From Ascidia mentula (taxonomy: Eukaryota; Chordata; Ascidiacea; Phlebobranchia; Ascidiidae), in NCBI GenBank assembly GCA_947561715.1, contig OX387200.1, positions 3,412,501-3,476,500 on the forward strand: a DNA stretch of 64,000 nucleotides, written 5' to 3'. This document shows, piece after piece, positions 42,701 through 50,500 of this stretch. The position numbers and the translations under genes were made by a program. The notes beneath the pieces were generated by a model. The model ran no database searches. It saw nothing but the letters and a program-made list of their open reading frames with translations, and was not told the origin of the DNA. The first letter of the stretch is position 1, and the number at the start of each line of letters is the position of its first letter.

Positions 42701-45413
42701 AAGACGGATACGTTTTGCTTACATATTGATAATATTGCGTTGGTTGTGAATCGGTTGAAAGATGCTTTTTATCCTTTTTTAAATCCGACATTGCAGAGCA
42801 ATAAACCTAGGTATAACGTATTGTAAAAACGTCATTTGTCTCCCCATAAGCAATGTGTGTAACTGTGTTCGTTATCATTCGAACAGACTCGTGATTATCA
42901 GCAACAACTTGGACGAACCTCGGGCTTTGTGTGTTCACCCGTCGCGCGGCCTCTTGTTCTGGACCGACTGGGGAGGAAAAGCGAGAATCGAAAAGGCTAA
43001 CATGGATGGCACGGGAAGAAAGGTACAAGCCCTGCTGTAGTGGATTGTTTTGAGACGAAACTTACAGTTAACAAAATAACACGAAAAATAGTCGATAAAT
43101 TAGTTTAAAAACTGTAACCTAAAAACTGATGTTGCCTAATTCATCCACACAAAAGTTCAACATTATATCTCATATTCAACGTGGCGTTTATTACAGACAC
43201 TTGTGCGAAAGAACCTGAAGTGGCCGAACGGTCTGACCATCGACTACAAACATTCTCAAATATACTGGGTAGACGCACATGATGACCTAAGACGAATCGA
43301 GACTTGTGATTTCAACGGAAGAAAGAGAAAAGTTGTCGTTCCCTCTGTTCCCCACGGATTCTCCATCACCTTCGTAAGTTACAGATGAATTTAAAAGGCG
43401 ACTGTTTTATGACCAAGACAAAGTCAATTAGTTAAAAATCTGCCATTTGAACCTTTGGCAAAGGTTGAAAGACGTAAGGCTCACACAAAATGTTGAAACT
43501 ATAATCAGTGGAGTGATTTTTTAAAACTGATATTAACGACAATTACAAAGTCTAATATATGTTCCACACATACGTCTGGATAATGTAAATATTTATACTG
43601 TATCGTAGCTGAGGAAGTGCAAGTAATTACACATGTTCATCCCAATAATCTCCATCTCGCAATGTCACAACTTTAACCCTCAATCTTTTTGAAAATTACT
43701 TGACATGACTTTCATTTTTAAGCCCAAAACTGTCACAACCATTGGCAGTATTACTACATATGAGAGCTATATAATCGTTTTGTTTCCTTTCTCGATACAA
43801 TCACAATGAAGTAATTGGTAATGTATTCCTGCAGCTCGACAACACCTTGTTTTGGACCGACTGGGAGACAAAGAGTTTGCATTCAGTAAGTTATCCCTTC
43901 AACACTAACAAGAAAAGCACGATCCTCCGTGGACTGGAAGGACTTATGGATATAAAGGTGAGTGTTTAAGGAGGTGTTGTATCGAACAAGGACATATATG
44001 CCGAGAAATGCTTGCTGCATACCGATACATTTCACATTCGCAAGTATCGCAAATCCCAAATAGACCTTAAAGCTGTACCTGTTTGCTAAAAAAGCTGTTC
44101 AAGACAATTTTCGTATCATTTGGCGCTGTTAGAAAACCTAGTCTAAAACGGAAAGAGTATTGAGATATGTTTTCCGTAAAATGTGCTCCCTCACTTCCTT
44201 ACTTTCCCCTAGTTACATGTATTGGACTGATTGGGGGAGTTCCCCTTCCTCGAGAATTGAGTGCGTTGGTTTGGACGGATCGAACCATATTTTCTGAACA
44301 AAATTCACAAACACCTATTTACTTTCAGGCTGTTTCGGCTTCAAGGCAAAAGGGCACAAGTCCATGCGACGTCCGCACCGGGTACGGAGGGTGCACGCAT
44401 CTGTGCTTGATGCAGGGACCACAAAAATACACCTGCGCCTGCCCCAACACCCCTGGTCCCGAAGAGGATGGATCTATCCTGGACGGTGTCGAAAAAGGGG
44501 AAACACCCACCGATCACCCCGAGGCGTTGCTGCGAAACTGCAGCGTCCACCCTGTGCATCCCATCCACGTCACACCTATCCACGTCACACCCACCCATGT
44601 CACACCCACCCACGTCACACCCAAGGAAGTGACGTCGTCGACCAAAATGACGTCATCAGTGGACGCAGTTGGCTCTGAGGCGCCTGCAGCCAAACACGAT
44701 CTGCTCAGATTGCTTCTCGCGTCGCTTGGTGCCTTTGTTGTGGTCTTCCTGCTCTTTGTAGGATGCGGAGTCTTACTGTGGAGGTGAGTCGTCTTTTAAA
44801 AGTTTGGCACAACTTTCATAGGAGAATGATTAATTTCCTATCAGTAATTACACAACACTTCCTTTTGTTAAGTTTCTCGTTTTCGTTTTCCAGACGAATG
44901 CGAAAGCGTCCCGCCTCTGAAACAGTTCGCTTCACTTCGCTTCTCGACAACAGCCGGAGCACCCTCCTCCCAAACGGCTCCTGCACACCGCGATCGGAAA
45001 TATCACGAACAGCTTCTGACGTCAGCGAACATGACGACGCATCGCAATACAGTCGGGTGTCGACTCTCGAAGCCCCGAGAAAAGCGACCAATCAGCTTCC
45101 GCCACGTAGGCGCGGCACTACTGATCCCCCAACTGGTCTGCATGTGGACCCGCTGACTCACAGCGACCTTCCGCTTCTGGGGAAGGTACCCGGTCACGAG
45201 AGTGACGTCATAATCAATGACGTCATTAATGGGGTGCATCCAGAGAAAAAGATGCAAGTGAAGAATCGACTTTTGCGCAATCTTCAAGAAAAACAGCCGA
45301 AGGCCAGCGTCGCAACGATGTGCACGTTGCTATCCGAGGATGGTCACGAGGTCGAGAGTTCGAATCTCGGCGACGGCGACTCGCTGTCGGATTCGGTCGA
45401 AAACAGTTGTTGA
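6711..45413 (+). CDS. LRP4: Low-density lipoprotein receptor-related protein 4 (2015 aa, 34 exons)
   Basis: Thirty-four exons chain in phase to 6048 nt. Domain order is signal peptide, nine LDLa, two EGF, then four six-bladed YWTD propellers each followed by an EGF module, then stalk, membrane span and a 173-residue tail. The order and many phrases match vertebrate LRP4 rather than LRP1, 2, 5 or 6: for example [15 protein letters not shown] at the first propeller, IYWTDW in several blades and SHLCL in the EGF modules. In vertebrates LRP4 binds agrin, activates MuSK at the neuromuscular junction and modulates Wnt signalling; that role is not shown here. Human LRP4 has 1905 residues. Oddities are an extra LDLa module, no NPxY motif in the tail, and a stray exon copy in the last long intron. 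Exon coordinates are given in the block entries below. The 5' UTR is not defined. Confidence 0.95.
7377..7392 (+). other. Exact copy of the Ciona trans-spliced leader sequence, without a donor site
   Basis: The 16 bases attctatttgaataag equal the spliced leader attached to many Ciona mRNAs. In an SL RNA gene the leader is followed by a GT donor; here the next bases are cgacatacc, so this is not a working SL gene. An ATG lies 24 bases downstream (7416) and opens a frame to 7652 that matches nothing recognised. One explanation is a retrocopied 5' end of a trans-spliced mRNA; chance is unlikely for 16 bases. The 3' end of any such copy was not found. Confidence 0.6.
9382..9533. mobile_element. 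Foldback MITE, hAT-like, 152 bp with 8-bp target duplication
   Basis: The direct repeat attacaag flanks the element at 9374-9381 and 9534-9541. The two ends are imperfect inverted repeats of about 45 bases: the left end reads tgaaaaatactaaccgagac and the complement of the right end contains aatacaccgggacacag, with gttttcgct inside both. The length, lack of coding capacity and 8-bp duplication fit a non-autonomous hAT-type element. A related copy lies at 60371-60610. Confidence 0.75.
12860..28128 (+). CDS. LRP4: LRP4 exons 2-10: nine LDL-receptor class A modules
   Basis: There is one module per exon: 12860-13018, 19453-19569, 20864-20980, 22130-22249, 22578-22775, 24499-24612, 25802-25918, 27529-27654 and 28009-28128 (residues about 19-414). 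Every exon starts and ends in phase 1. Each has six cysteines, and most end in the calcium-binding form CDGxxDCxDxSDExxC. The first module has the split pattern CxCxxxxFxC and the last lacks the CDG Asp (CNKKPDC), both as in vertebrate LRP4. Paired by sequence and order, modules 1-4 and 6-9 match human modules 1-8, while module 5 (22578-22775) has no partner. In LRP4 this array is the ligand-binding N-terminus. Confidence 0.93.
13019..19452. other. LRP4 intron 2
   Basis: This 6.4-kb intron sits between the first and second LDLa exons. Open frames here are short and match nothing recognised. A palindrome ggatttaaatccc near 18389 lies in a stretch that reads like decayed tRNA-derived repeat. 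No further exon was found, and the flanking phase-1 junctions join cleanly without one. Confidence 0.7.
23232..23322. repeat. G-rich foldback of about 91 bp
   Basis: The outer ends aacatagg and cctatgtt are exact inverted repeats. Inside them cgaggtca faces tgacctac, and gggggcgggggtca faces tcacccccaagaccccc. The whole block can fold into an imperfect hairpin, and the G runs could instead form a quadruplex. It may be a small non-autonomous transposon remnant, but no target duplication was identified. Confidence 0.55.
26440..26510 (+). mobile_element. tRNA-derived SINE fragment (B-box region)
   Basis: A perfect RNA polymerase III B-box, gggttcgaatccc, lies at 26466-26478 and is followed within 30 bases by acaaataaagtt. 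A nearly identical arrangement occurs at 27674-27700. No matching A-box or cloverleaf is present, so this is a fragment rather than a tRNA gene. The assignment to a SINE rests on this resemblance only. Confidence 0.4.
27655..27710 (+). mobile_element. tRNA-derived SINE fragment next to an LRP4 donor site
   Basis: This piece begins right at the donor of the eighth LDLa exon. It carries the B-box gggttcgaatccc at 27674-27686 and the tail actaataaagtt. It shares the B-box and the aataaagtt end with the piece at 26440-26510, suggesting one family. It does not disturb the exon. Confidence 0.4.
28129..36064. other. LRP4 introns 10-13
   Basis: The longest are 29273-33302 (4.0 kb) and 33423-36064 (2.6 kb); 28129-28421 and 28569-29035 are short. 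A 154-codon open frame on the minus strand at 32553-33017 matches nothing known and lacks exon partners. No nested gene, tRNA or structured repeat could be supported. Confidence 0.65.
28422..29160 (+). CDS. LRP4: LRP4 exons 11-12: paired EGF-like modules
   Basis: Exon 11 (28422-28568) encodes an EGF module with the core [12 protein letters not shown], then CTCRRGY and a closing Cys. The first half of exon 12 (29036-29272) encodes a calcium-binding EGF module that opens DIDEC and contains [11 protein letters not shown]. Both junctions are phase 1. The pair links the LDLa array to the first propeller, as in vertebrate LRP4. Confidence 0.92.
29161..37199 (+). CDS. LRP4: LRP4 exons 12-16: first YWTD propeller
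   Basis: The segments are the end of exon 12 (to 29272), 33303-33422, 36065-36221, 36529-36746 and 37023-37199. Blade signatures include [26 protein letters not shown] and RLYWTDW. The region begins [15 protein letters not shown], almost as in vertebrates. In vertebrate LRP4 the first propeller contacts agrin, and conservation is highest here. The two long introns (29273-33302 and 33423-36064) hold no recognised gene. Confidence 0.93.
37358..39598 (+). CDS. LRP4: LRP4 exons 17-22: EGF, second propeller, EGF
   Basis: The exons are 37358-37517, 37643-37811, 38090-38277, 38451-38588, 38915-39099 and 39355-39598. Exon 17 is an EGF module with a shortened first loop ([12 protein letters not shown], no NGG). 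The propeller blades include [30 protein letters not shown] and KIYWTDW. Exon 22 carries MDIRYFH and then a complete EGF module ([15 protein letters not shown]) with a longer Pro/Thr-rich middle loop than in human LRP4. Confidence 0.92.
39823..41444 (+). CDS. LRP4: LRP4 exons 23-27: third propeller
   Basis: The exons are 39823-39953, 40218-40367, 40545-40656, 40791-40959 and 41212-41444. Blade motifs are [24 protein letters not shown], the degenerate IVIWGDAQ, and VIYWNDW. This propeller is the most divergent of the four, as the altered YWTD repeats show. Exon 26 (40791) is the source of the exon relic found at 44118-44284. Confidence 0.9.
41581..43957 (+). CDS. LRP4: LRP4 exons 28-32: EGF and fourth propeller
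   Basis: The exons are 41581-41845, 42485-42678, 42887-43022, 43197-43373 and 43835-43957. Exon 28 opens in phase with [12 protein letters not shown] and CACPTG, then enters the propeller ([17 protein letters not shown]). Later blades include [36 protein letters not shown] and TLFWTDWE. The block ends GLEGLMDIK, the usual LRP4 propeller close. Confidence 0.92.
44118..44284 (+). pseudogene. Duplicated fragment of LRP4 exon 26 inside a later intron
   Basis: This segment copies 40702-40862: the end of intron 25, its acceptor and the first 72 bases of exon 26. The exon part (starting ttacatgtattggactgatt) differs at 4 of 72 positions by my alignment, all transitions. The copied intron part keeps gagtattgagatat and gtgctccctc but has a 17-base insertion and a short deletion. 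The acceptor AG survives at 44211-44212, but no donor follows, and the frame continuing the upstream exon would stop after five codons. It is therefore an exon relic from a partial duplication, not part of the normal coding chain. Confidence 0.85.
44329..45413 (+). CDS. LRP4: LRP4 exons 33-34: last EGF, stalk, membrane span, cytoplasmic tail
   Basis: Exon 33 (44329-44783) has a reduced EGF module ([21 protein letters not shown]), a Thr/Pro stalk with four HVTP repeats, and a membrane span at about residues 1816-1842 ([19 protein letters not shown]). Exon 34 (44894-45413) starts with the stop-transfer cluster RRMRKR and encodes a 173-residue Ser/Thr-rich tail ending SVENSC. Vertebrate LRP4 tails carry an NPxY motif and end ESQV, a PDZ-type terminus. 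Neither is present here. The junction (WR/RMRK) is phase 2 and uses clear GT and AG sites. Confidence 0.9.
44563..44622 (+). repeat. In-frame 15-nt minisatellite in the LRP4 stalk (four units)
   Basis: Four units of the type acccacgtcacaccc encode (I/T)HVTP. They lie between the last EGF module and the membrane span, giving a Thr/Pro-rich stalk likely to be O-glycosylated. Units differ at only a few bases, so copy number may vary between individuals without breaking the frame. Confidence 0.9.
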
Positions 45414-45953
45414 CATTTCATACGTTTCGTCTGCTTCCCGCCGTTCTTCAAAACGTTTCTGCGAACTTGTTGTGACGCGAGGCACGCCCGTGTGTTTGTG
45501 TCTCTTTAGTTTGACTTCGTTGTTCCCTTCATTGAACTTTTATTGTCTCGCGCCTTCCTTCTGTTGCATTTGTTCATTTTTGCGACATAAACCTCGTTTC
45601 GATGGGCACGAAAACGCCTAGCCGCAATCCAGACCGACGCGAAACGCGGGTCAACCTCAAAATTCGAGCTTTCTTACCGTGTTTTTTTACCAATCTTCAC
45701 GCTACATATTTAAAAGCAGCCTCAAGCTGCACCCGTTTAATGCAAATGCCTTTCCTCCTGTTGGCAAATCATTGAAATCAGGACTGCCGGTTACTCAGTG
45801 CCTAGAGTAAATTTCAGTAAAGGTGCCTACGATTTAGTTCTTTATGATCTCTATGCCCCTACCTCTTGAGCCAAGCGCTGCCAAGGGTCTTTTCCTGTAT
45901 CTCTGGGATATTTTGTTACGTTACAAGACGTTAAGGTCAGCACATATTATGAT

Positions 45954-45959
45954 AATAAA
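45954..45959 (+). terminator. Candidate LRP4 poly(A) signal, proximal
   Basis: AATAAA lies 541 bases after the LRP4 stop, followed by a T-rich stretch. It is one of two candidates; which one is used cannot be told from sequence. Confidence 0.35.
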
Positions 45960-46445
45960 CGTGCTGTATACTTAATTGTTTCAACAACAATCTCGTTATA
46001 TAATTACTGACGTTTTTATCATGGTCTAAAGTTAACGTTGCCTTCTTAAACACACCGATCTCGTCCGATTGAATCCAATCAAATATATGGGTCTTTTTTT
46101 TCTCTTACAACTGTTCATTTTTTCCACGTTTCACAACCAATATAGAATCACGTTGCTTTTACCACGATTCGGGTAATTGTGATGCGCACCGATCGTTGTG
46201 GTTTTAAGAGGTAACAGTGTTACTACGGCAGATTTTCTGTGTCTTTCGTTTTGGATTCGCGACACTTCTTTGTAATTTGAATGCGATTCTATTTATGAAG
46301 TTTTGTAAGTTTTTGTACATTTTATTCTATTCTTGTTGTTCACTGTCGACGCCCCGTGAAGTTTAAAGTGCCACAATACACGTTTGTTGGTTTGAACTAT
46401 TTGTCTTTCAAGCATTCTTCCTCTAAGAAGCAACCAGTCATGAAG

Positions 46446-46483
46446 ATTGCGTCTACCCGTTTCTATAAACGGGTAGACGCAAT
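46446..46483. repeat. Perfect 17-bp hairpin with a 4-nt loop
   Basis: The arms attgcgtctacccgttt (46446-46462) and its exact reverse complement (46467-46483) are separated by ctat. It lies about 1 kb past the LRP4 stop and roughly 40 bases before a poly(A) signal. It may be an mRNA 3'-end structure, a small foldback element or part of a small RNA; nothing decides between these. Confidence 0.9.
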
Positions 46484-46524
46484 TTGTCCGAAAGTTGCGG
46501 ATTTAAATCAGCCATCTTATTTTC

Positions 46525-46530
46525 AATAAA
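46525..46530 (+). terminator. Candidate LRP4 poly(A) signal, distal
   Basis: AATAAA in the context ttttcaataaacc lies 1.1 kb after the LRP4 stop and just beyond the 17-bp hairpin. If used, the hairpin would be near the end of the 3' UTR. Confidence 0.4.
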
Positions 46531-47340
46531 CCTTGTCACAAGAAACGATTTAGGATTCTAAGCAGGGTTTGTTCAAAAAATCTGTTATGAAGTCTTTGTT
46601 ACCCACAAAGCTATCAGGAGAGTCTCAAAACACAAACTCCAATTTTAAAGTTATCTTTTAATCTAAAATTGATTGGAGCTGCATTGTTCAGTGCAGAAAA
46701 AGATCCTACAGAGCCTGTGTCCCAAAGTTAGGCCAGAACAGCCAAGGGTGACTGAAGCATTAGCCCAGTAAATATTTAGGATCCAAATTTGGCGAGATAT
46801 GGACCTGACAAAAATAATAAAAAAGTGGGCATAAATCACAACATAAATCGAATTGTTTTTAAGTTTTTGCTGTCTTGTCATTACATTTTCATTAACATTC
46901 AGCGCTAAGAGAAACTATTTTTTTCAAAATCAAATGCTTATAGTCGCACTTGCATCTGTGCTCATTTGAACGTAAAATTGGAAGCGTCACTGATTGCTTA
47001 TATCGTTCTGTGATGCATTGTGACAAAGAAAGTATTTTACTCACTGCAATAAAAGGATTCATTATTGCATAAATGGCATAAAATTTGGTACATTTGAGTG
47101 ATTTTCATGCAAAACGAACCAATTTTAGAACTCTATACGGTTTGAAAAAGATTCGAATCGATATTTTTTCCCGATACAGAGAAAGCTTCATGTCCTAATT
47201 TAAAGTTTTTGCTTTTTTTGAGAATTAAGGTAATTTAAGGCGGAATTTTCAAATTTTATCTCACTGTTTTAAACTTTGTGACATTGTCTGTCACTTTTGT
47301 TTACAAAGTTGACACACAGATTGCCAATATTCGTTCCAGT

Positions 47341-47346
47341 TTTATT
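47341..47346 (-). terminator. Candidate troponin T poly(A) signal
   Basis: TTTATT on the + strand gives AATAAA on the minus strand, 233 bases past the troponin T stop. Confidence 0.4.
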
Positions 47347-47578
47347 GTTGCGTCCAATTATCGTAAATTCGCTCAACGAGAATGTCGAACTCCCAAACTG
47401 CATGCGCAACACGATGCACGCGAAAACGTTCTCAAACAACTAAGCGACGGTAGTGTCAAAAACACGACGCCAGCCAACAAAGTGGATTCGGCTGGGACTC
47501 AAGTTTGGGTGATGCAAAAACAGTAATAATATACACGGTTAAAAAGCTTGTTCGGGGATGGGGATGCGGTTAGAGCAC

Positions 47579-50500
47579 TCATTTGAATGTGGAGGCCACG
47601 GCTCCGACACCTCCGTGCCCGACGATCTTGACTCCGCCGCCACGTTTCGCTTTGCTGAACTTGCCCATGTACTCATTCACACGCTGACGAAGCTGGTTGA
47701 TCTGCAAAAGCAACAACGGGTGTGATTTGACAAGCGAATAGAAAGTTATTGCTGTAATGTCAATGTCCTGCCTCGCATATTCGGAAGTTTCTTTCAACAT
47801 AAGAGTCAAAAGTGACGAAATGTACTGAACATATACAACAATAATAGTGCTTTATGTTTGCACCAATGAAGCGTATTTGTCTGCAAAGGCCAATGTGATA
47901 TACAACTTATCGTCACTTCATAATTAAAACACTGGCCTATTGTTTTAATAATGATAATAGCGATGTGTGTGACGTACAGGAAAACGTAAACCTCCCAATA
48001 CAGAAGAGCCAGTTGGAGTAAAACTTACGTCATATTTCTGACGGGAGATTCTCTGTTCGTGGTCGTATTTCTCTTCCTCCAGGGTGTAAAGCCAGTCCCA
48101 CAGCTCCTTGGCCTTGTCACGGAGTCTTAAAACAAAATGGATGGTTAAGGTTGGGATTGGTAGGCGTTTTACGGCATTATATGTCAGTAAAACTCACTTA
48201 TCAACGTTAAGATGGTCGATATTGAGTGGCTTGCGACGGTCGGCAAGATACTTTCTCTTCTTTTCGCGTTCGGTTTGACGCTTGTTTGGCTTGTTCTTCT
48301 CAGCCTGAGATTCGACGAATGCGATTTTGTTATTATTTTTTACTACTATGAACATTTGTGACAGTATTTTTCTATTATTAATTAAACCAATACAAGTCAC
48401 AATAGAAAAGATTTATATGGTAGCAGACAAAATGCTATGGAAGTTTAAGATGCATCTGATAATGTCTTATAGCAACGTTTTATAAAAAACGATCGATTTA
48501 AAACGTCATCCTACCCGAGCGAGGTAACCTCCGTAGTGAAGAGACATATTGGCGATGGCAGCCTTCTTCCTTGCCTCTTCCTCTACTCTCTTGGTTTCTT
48601 CCTCTTCTTCCTTGCGTTTGCGCTCCTCCTGTGGACACGGAAGAAGAGCAGGGTATAAGTTTAATGATCGAAGAATAACCACGTCGTTGTTTTAAAAATA
48701 CTTTTGCTGTCGATACATTTGGTGTTCGTTATGTTACAGGACGACAATATTTGTTCAGGTACAGAAAGACCTTCCAACGGCGTTCACGGTGGAAGTTAAG
48801 TTTTGACATAATGTCATGGCAACAGAGATATTTAATGATCAGTTCCACAGCATTCTTGTATTTTAAAGTTTGACAAAAATCTTTTCACAGATTGACAGAC
48901 ATATTTGAGAGTTTGTTTGTATTAAAACATGACTGAATCAAGTGCTTTTGTTAGATTGGATTTCGTAAGAATTAATATCCACAATTTTTTTTTTACTTTT
49001 GGGCATTGAAAAAATTTTTTTTTTACATTCTGTCAAATTTTCTGGCATTTTATTTCTTACCCTCTCCTGAGCCATTCTCTCCTTCTCGCGTTCCTGACGT
49101 TTACGGGTTTGTTCCGCTCTCTCCGCCTTGCGCTTGTCGATCCGGACGCGGAGAGATTCAAGTTCCTCCTCATCTTTCTTCCTCTGCTCGAAGTGGGCGT
49201 TTATGAGGCCCTGGAGCTCGAGTAAGTCCTTCTCCATCCTCTTCCTGTGGATGTCCTCTAAGTCAACGATCTCGCCATCCGGAATCTTGGGAGGCGTGAT
49301 GCGAGGAACCGAGAGTCTGGAAGACAATCTTGAGGTTACTCCGGCACAAGATACGAATATCGCGGGTTTCGGACACAAAGATGCTCAAACAAGGTAGTTT
49401 TAAGTGACTGATGGTCGGTATTTAGTACAAAGCGATATGTCAAAAAAGCATGTTAGTTTTTTTATGTATTTATTGTCCCGAAATCTCCCAAAGATTGAAA
49501 GATAGGCAAAGAAATACTTACTTGGGAGTTTGTGGTGTCTCCGGCTTGAGCTGTAAGTATAAAAGAGAGAATTATTTTCTGAAATCGCCAAAACAATACA
49601 CCGATAGTAATACGGTTTGTCAAGAAATGTAAAAACCAAAAGATTCAATAGGTTTAGATGTTTCCCTGGAGTTTGTTTCCAGGTTAAGGTAATAAGTGTA
49701 AAATGATCCTTGTCCGATCCACGAAAGAGAGGATGCGAAAGATCAACATCCATCACTACCTCCTCCTGTTGTTGTTCAGGTTCTGGTTCTTCTTCAGCTT
49801 GTTCCTCCACCTCTTCAACTTCTTCCACTTCTTGGGTTTCTTCAACCTCCTCCTGACGTCACCGATGATTACGTAAGCGGCGCAGCAGATGACGTCGTTG
49901 ACAGCGGCGAAGAAGGCAGGTGAAAAAAGCGAGCGTGTTGTTAGTGACGTCATGCATTGGTGAGGTAATTAATAGAAGAAAGTTTTACAAATCAGTGGAC
50001 ACATTAGACAACAGGCAGATATACCAATAATTAACCATTGCAACAAAATAAACTTTAAAATAAGTTCGAAATGATGAGGATGGGAATGGAATATTTTAAT
50101 TAGAGTTTTTTACTGGTTTTATGTTTCTTCCTTTATAAACCACTGTTCCTTATTACGATTAAACAAACTAAAGTATTCTTTGACTACAGGATGAGCTTTA
50201 TTACTTTAATAAACAAGTTTGCCTCATTTTAGTTCGTTTGCATACACTCTCTGGACTAAATTTCAGTGACTTAACATAGTTCCATTTTCAAATCCTATCA
50301 ATGCCGCTTTCGTCTCGCCGGTAAAACTTCCCACAACTACAATCTAAATGTAGCGAATCTAATCTTAAAACAGACCATGAACTAAATCTGCTTTTCTGAT
50401 GACTGTCTGCTGTCTTCACAAAGTCTATCGTTAATTTCTCAAACACTTCGATTACTTCTCGTTTTGCTTCCCCCGTTTCTTCCTCACCCTCCGTATCCTC

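Larger units (their letters stand above)
36222..44328. other. LRP4 introns 14-32
   Basis: Most introns in this 3' half are 110-400 bases with plain GT-AG ends and no content of note. The larger ones are 41846-42484, 43374-43834 and 43958-44328. The last of these contains the duplicated exon fragment at 44118-44284. Confidence 0.8.
45414..47578. other. LRP4 3' flank between two convergent genes
   Basis: About 2.2 kb separates the LRP4 stop from the troponin T stop on the other strand. It holds candidate poly(A) signals for LRP4 (45954-45959 and 46525-46530), a perfect hairpin at 46446-46483 and a candidate poly(A) signal for troponin T at 47341-47346. No exon was found. The 82-codon frame at 47278-47526 matches nothing recognised. 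Confidence 0.7.

Noticed and set aside
44213-44298. An additional LRP4 propeller exon
   Set aside because: It copies exon 26, lacks a donor and would stop translation. The coding chain is complete and in phase without it.
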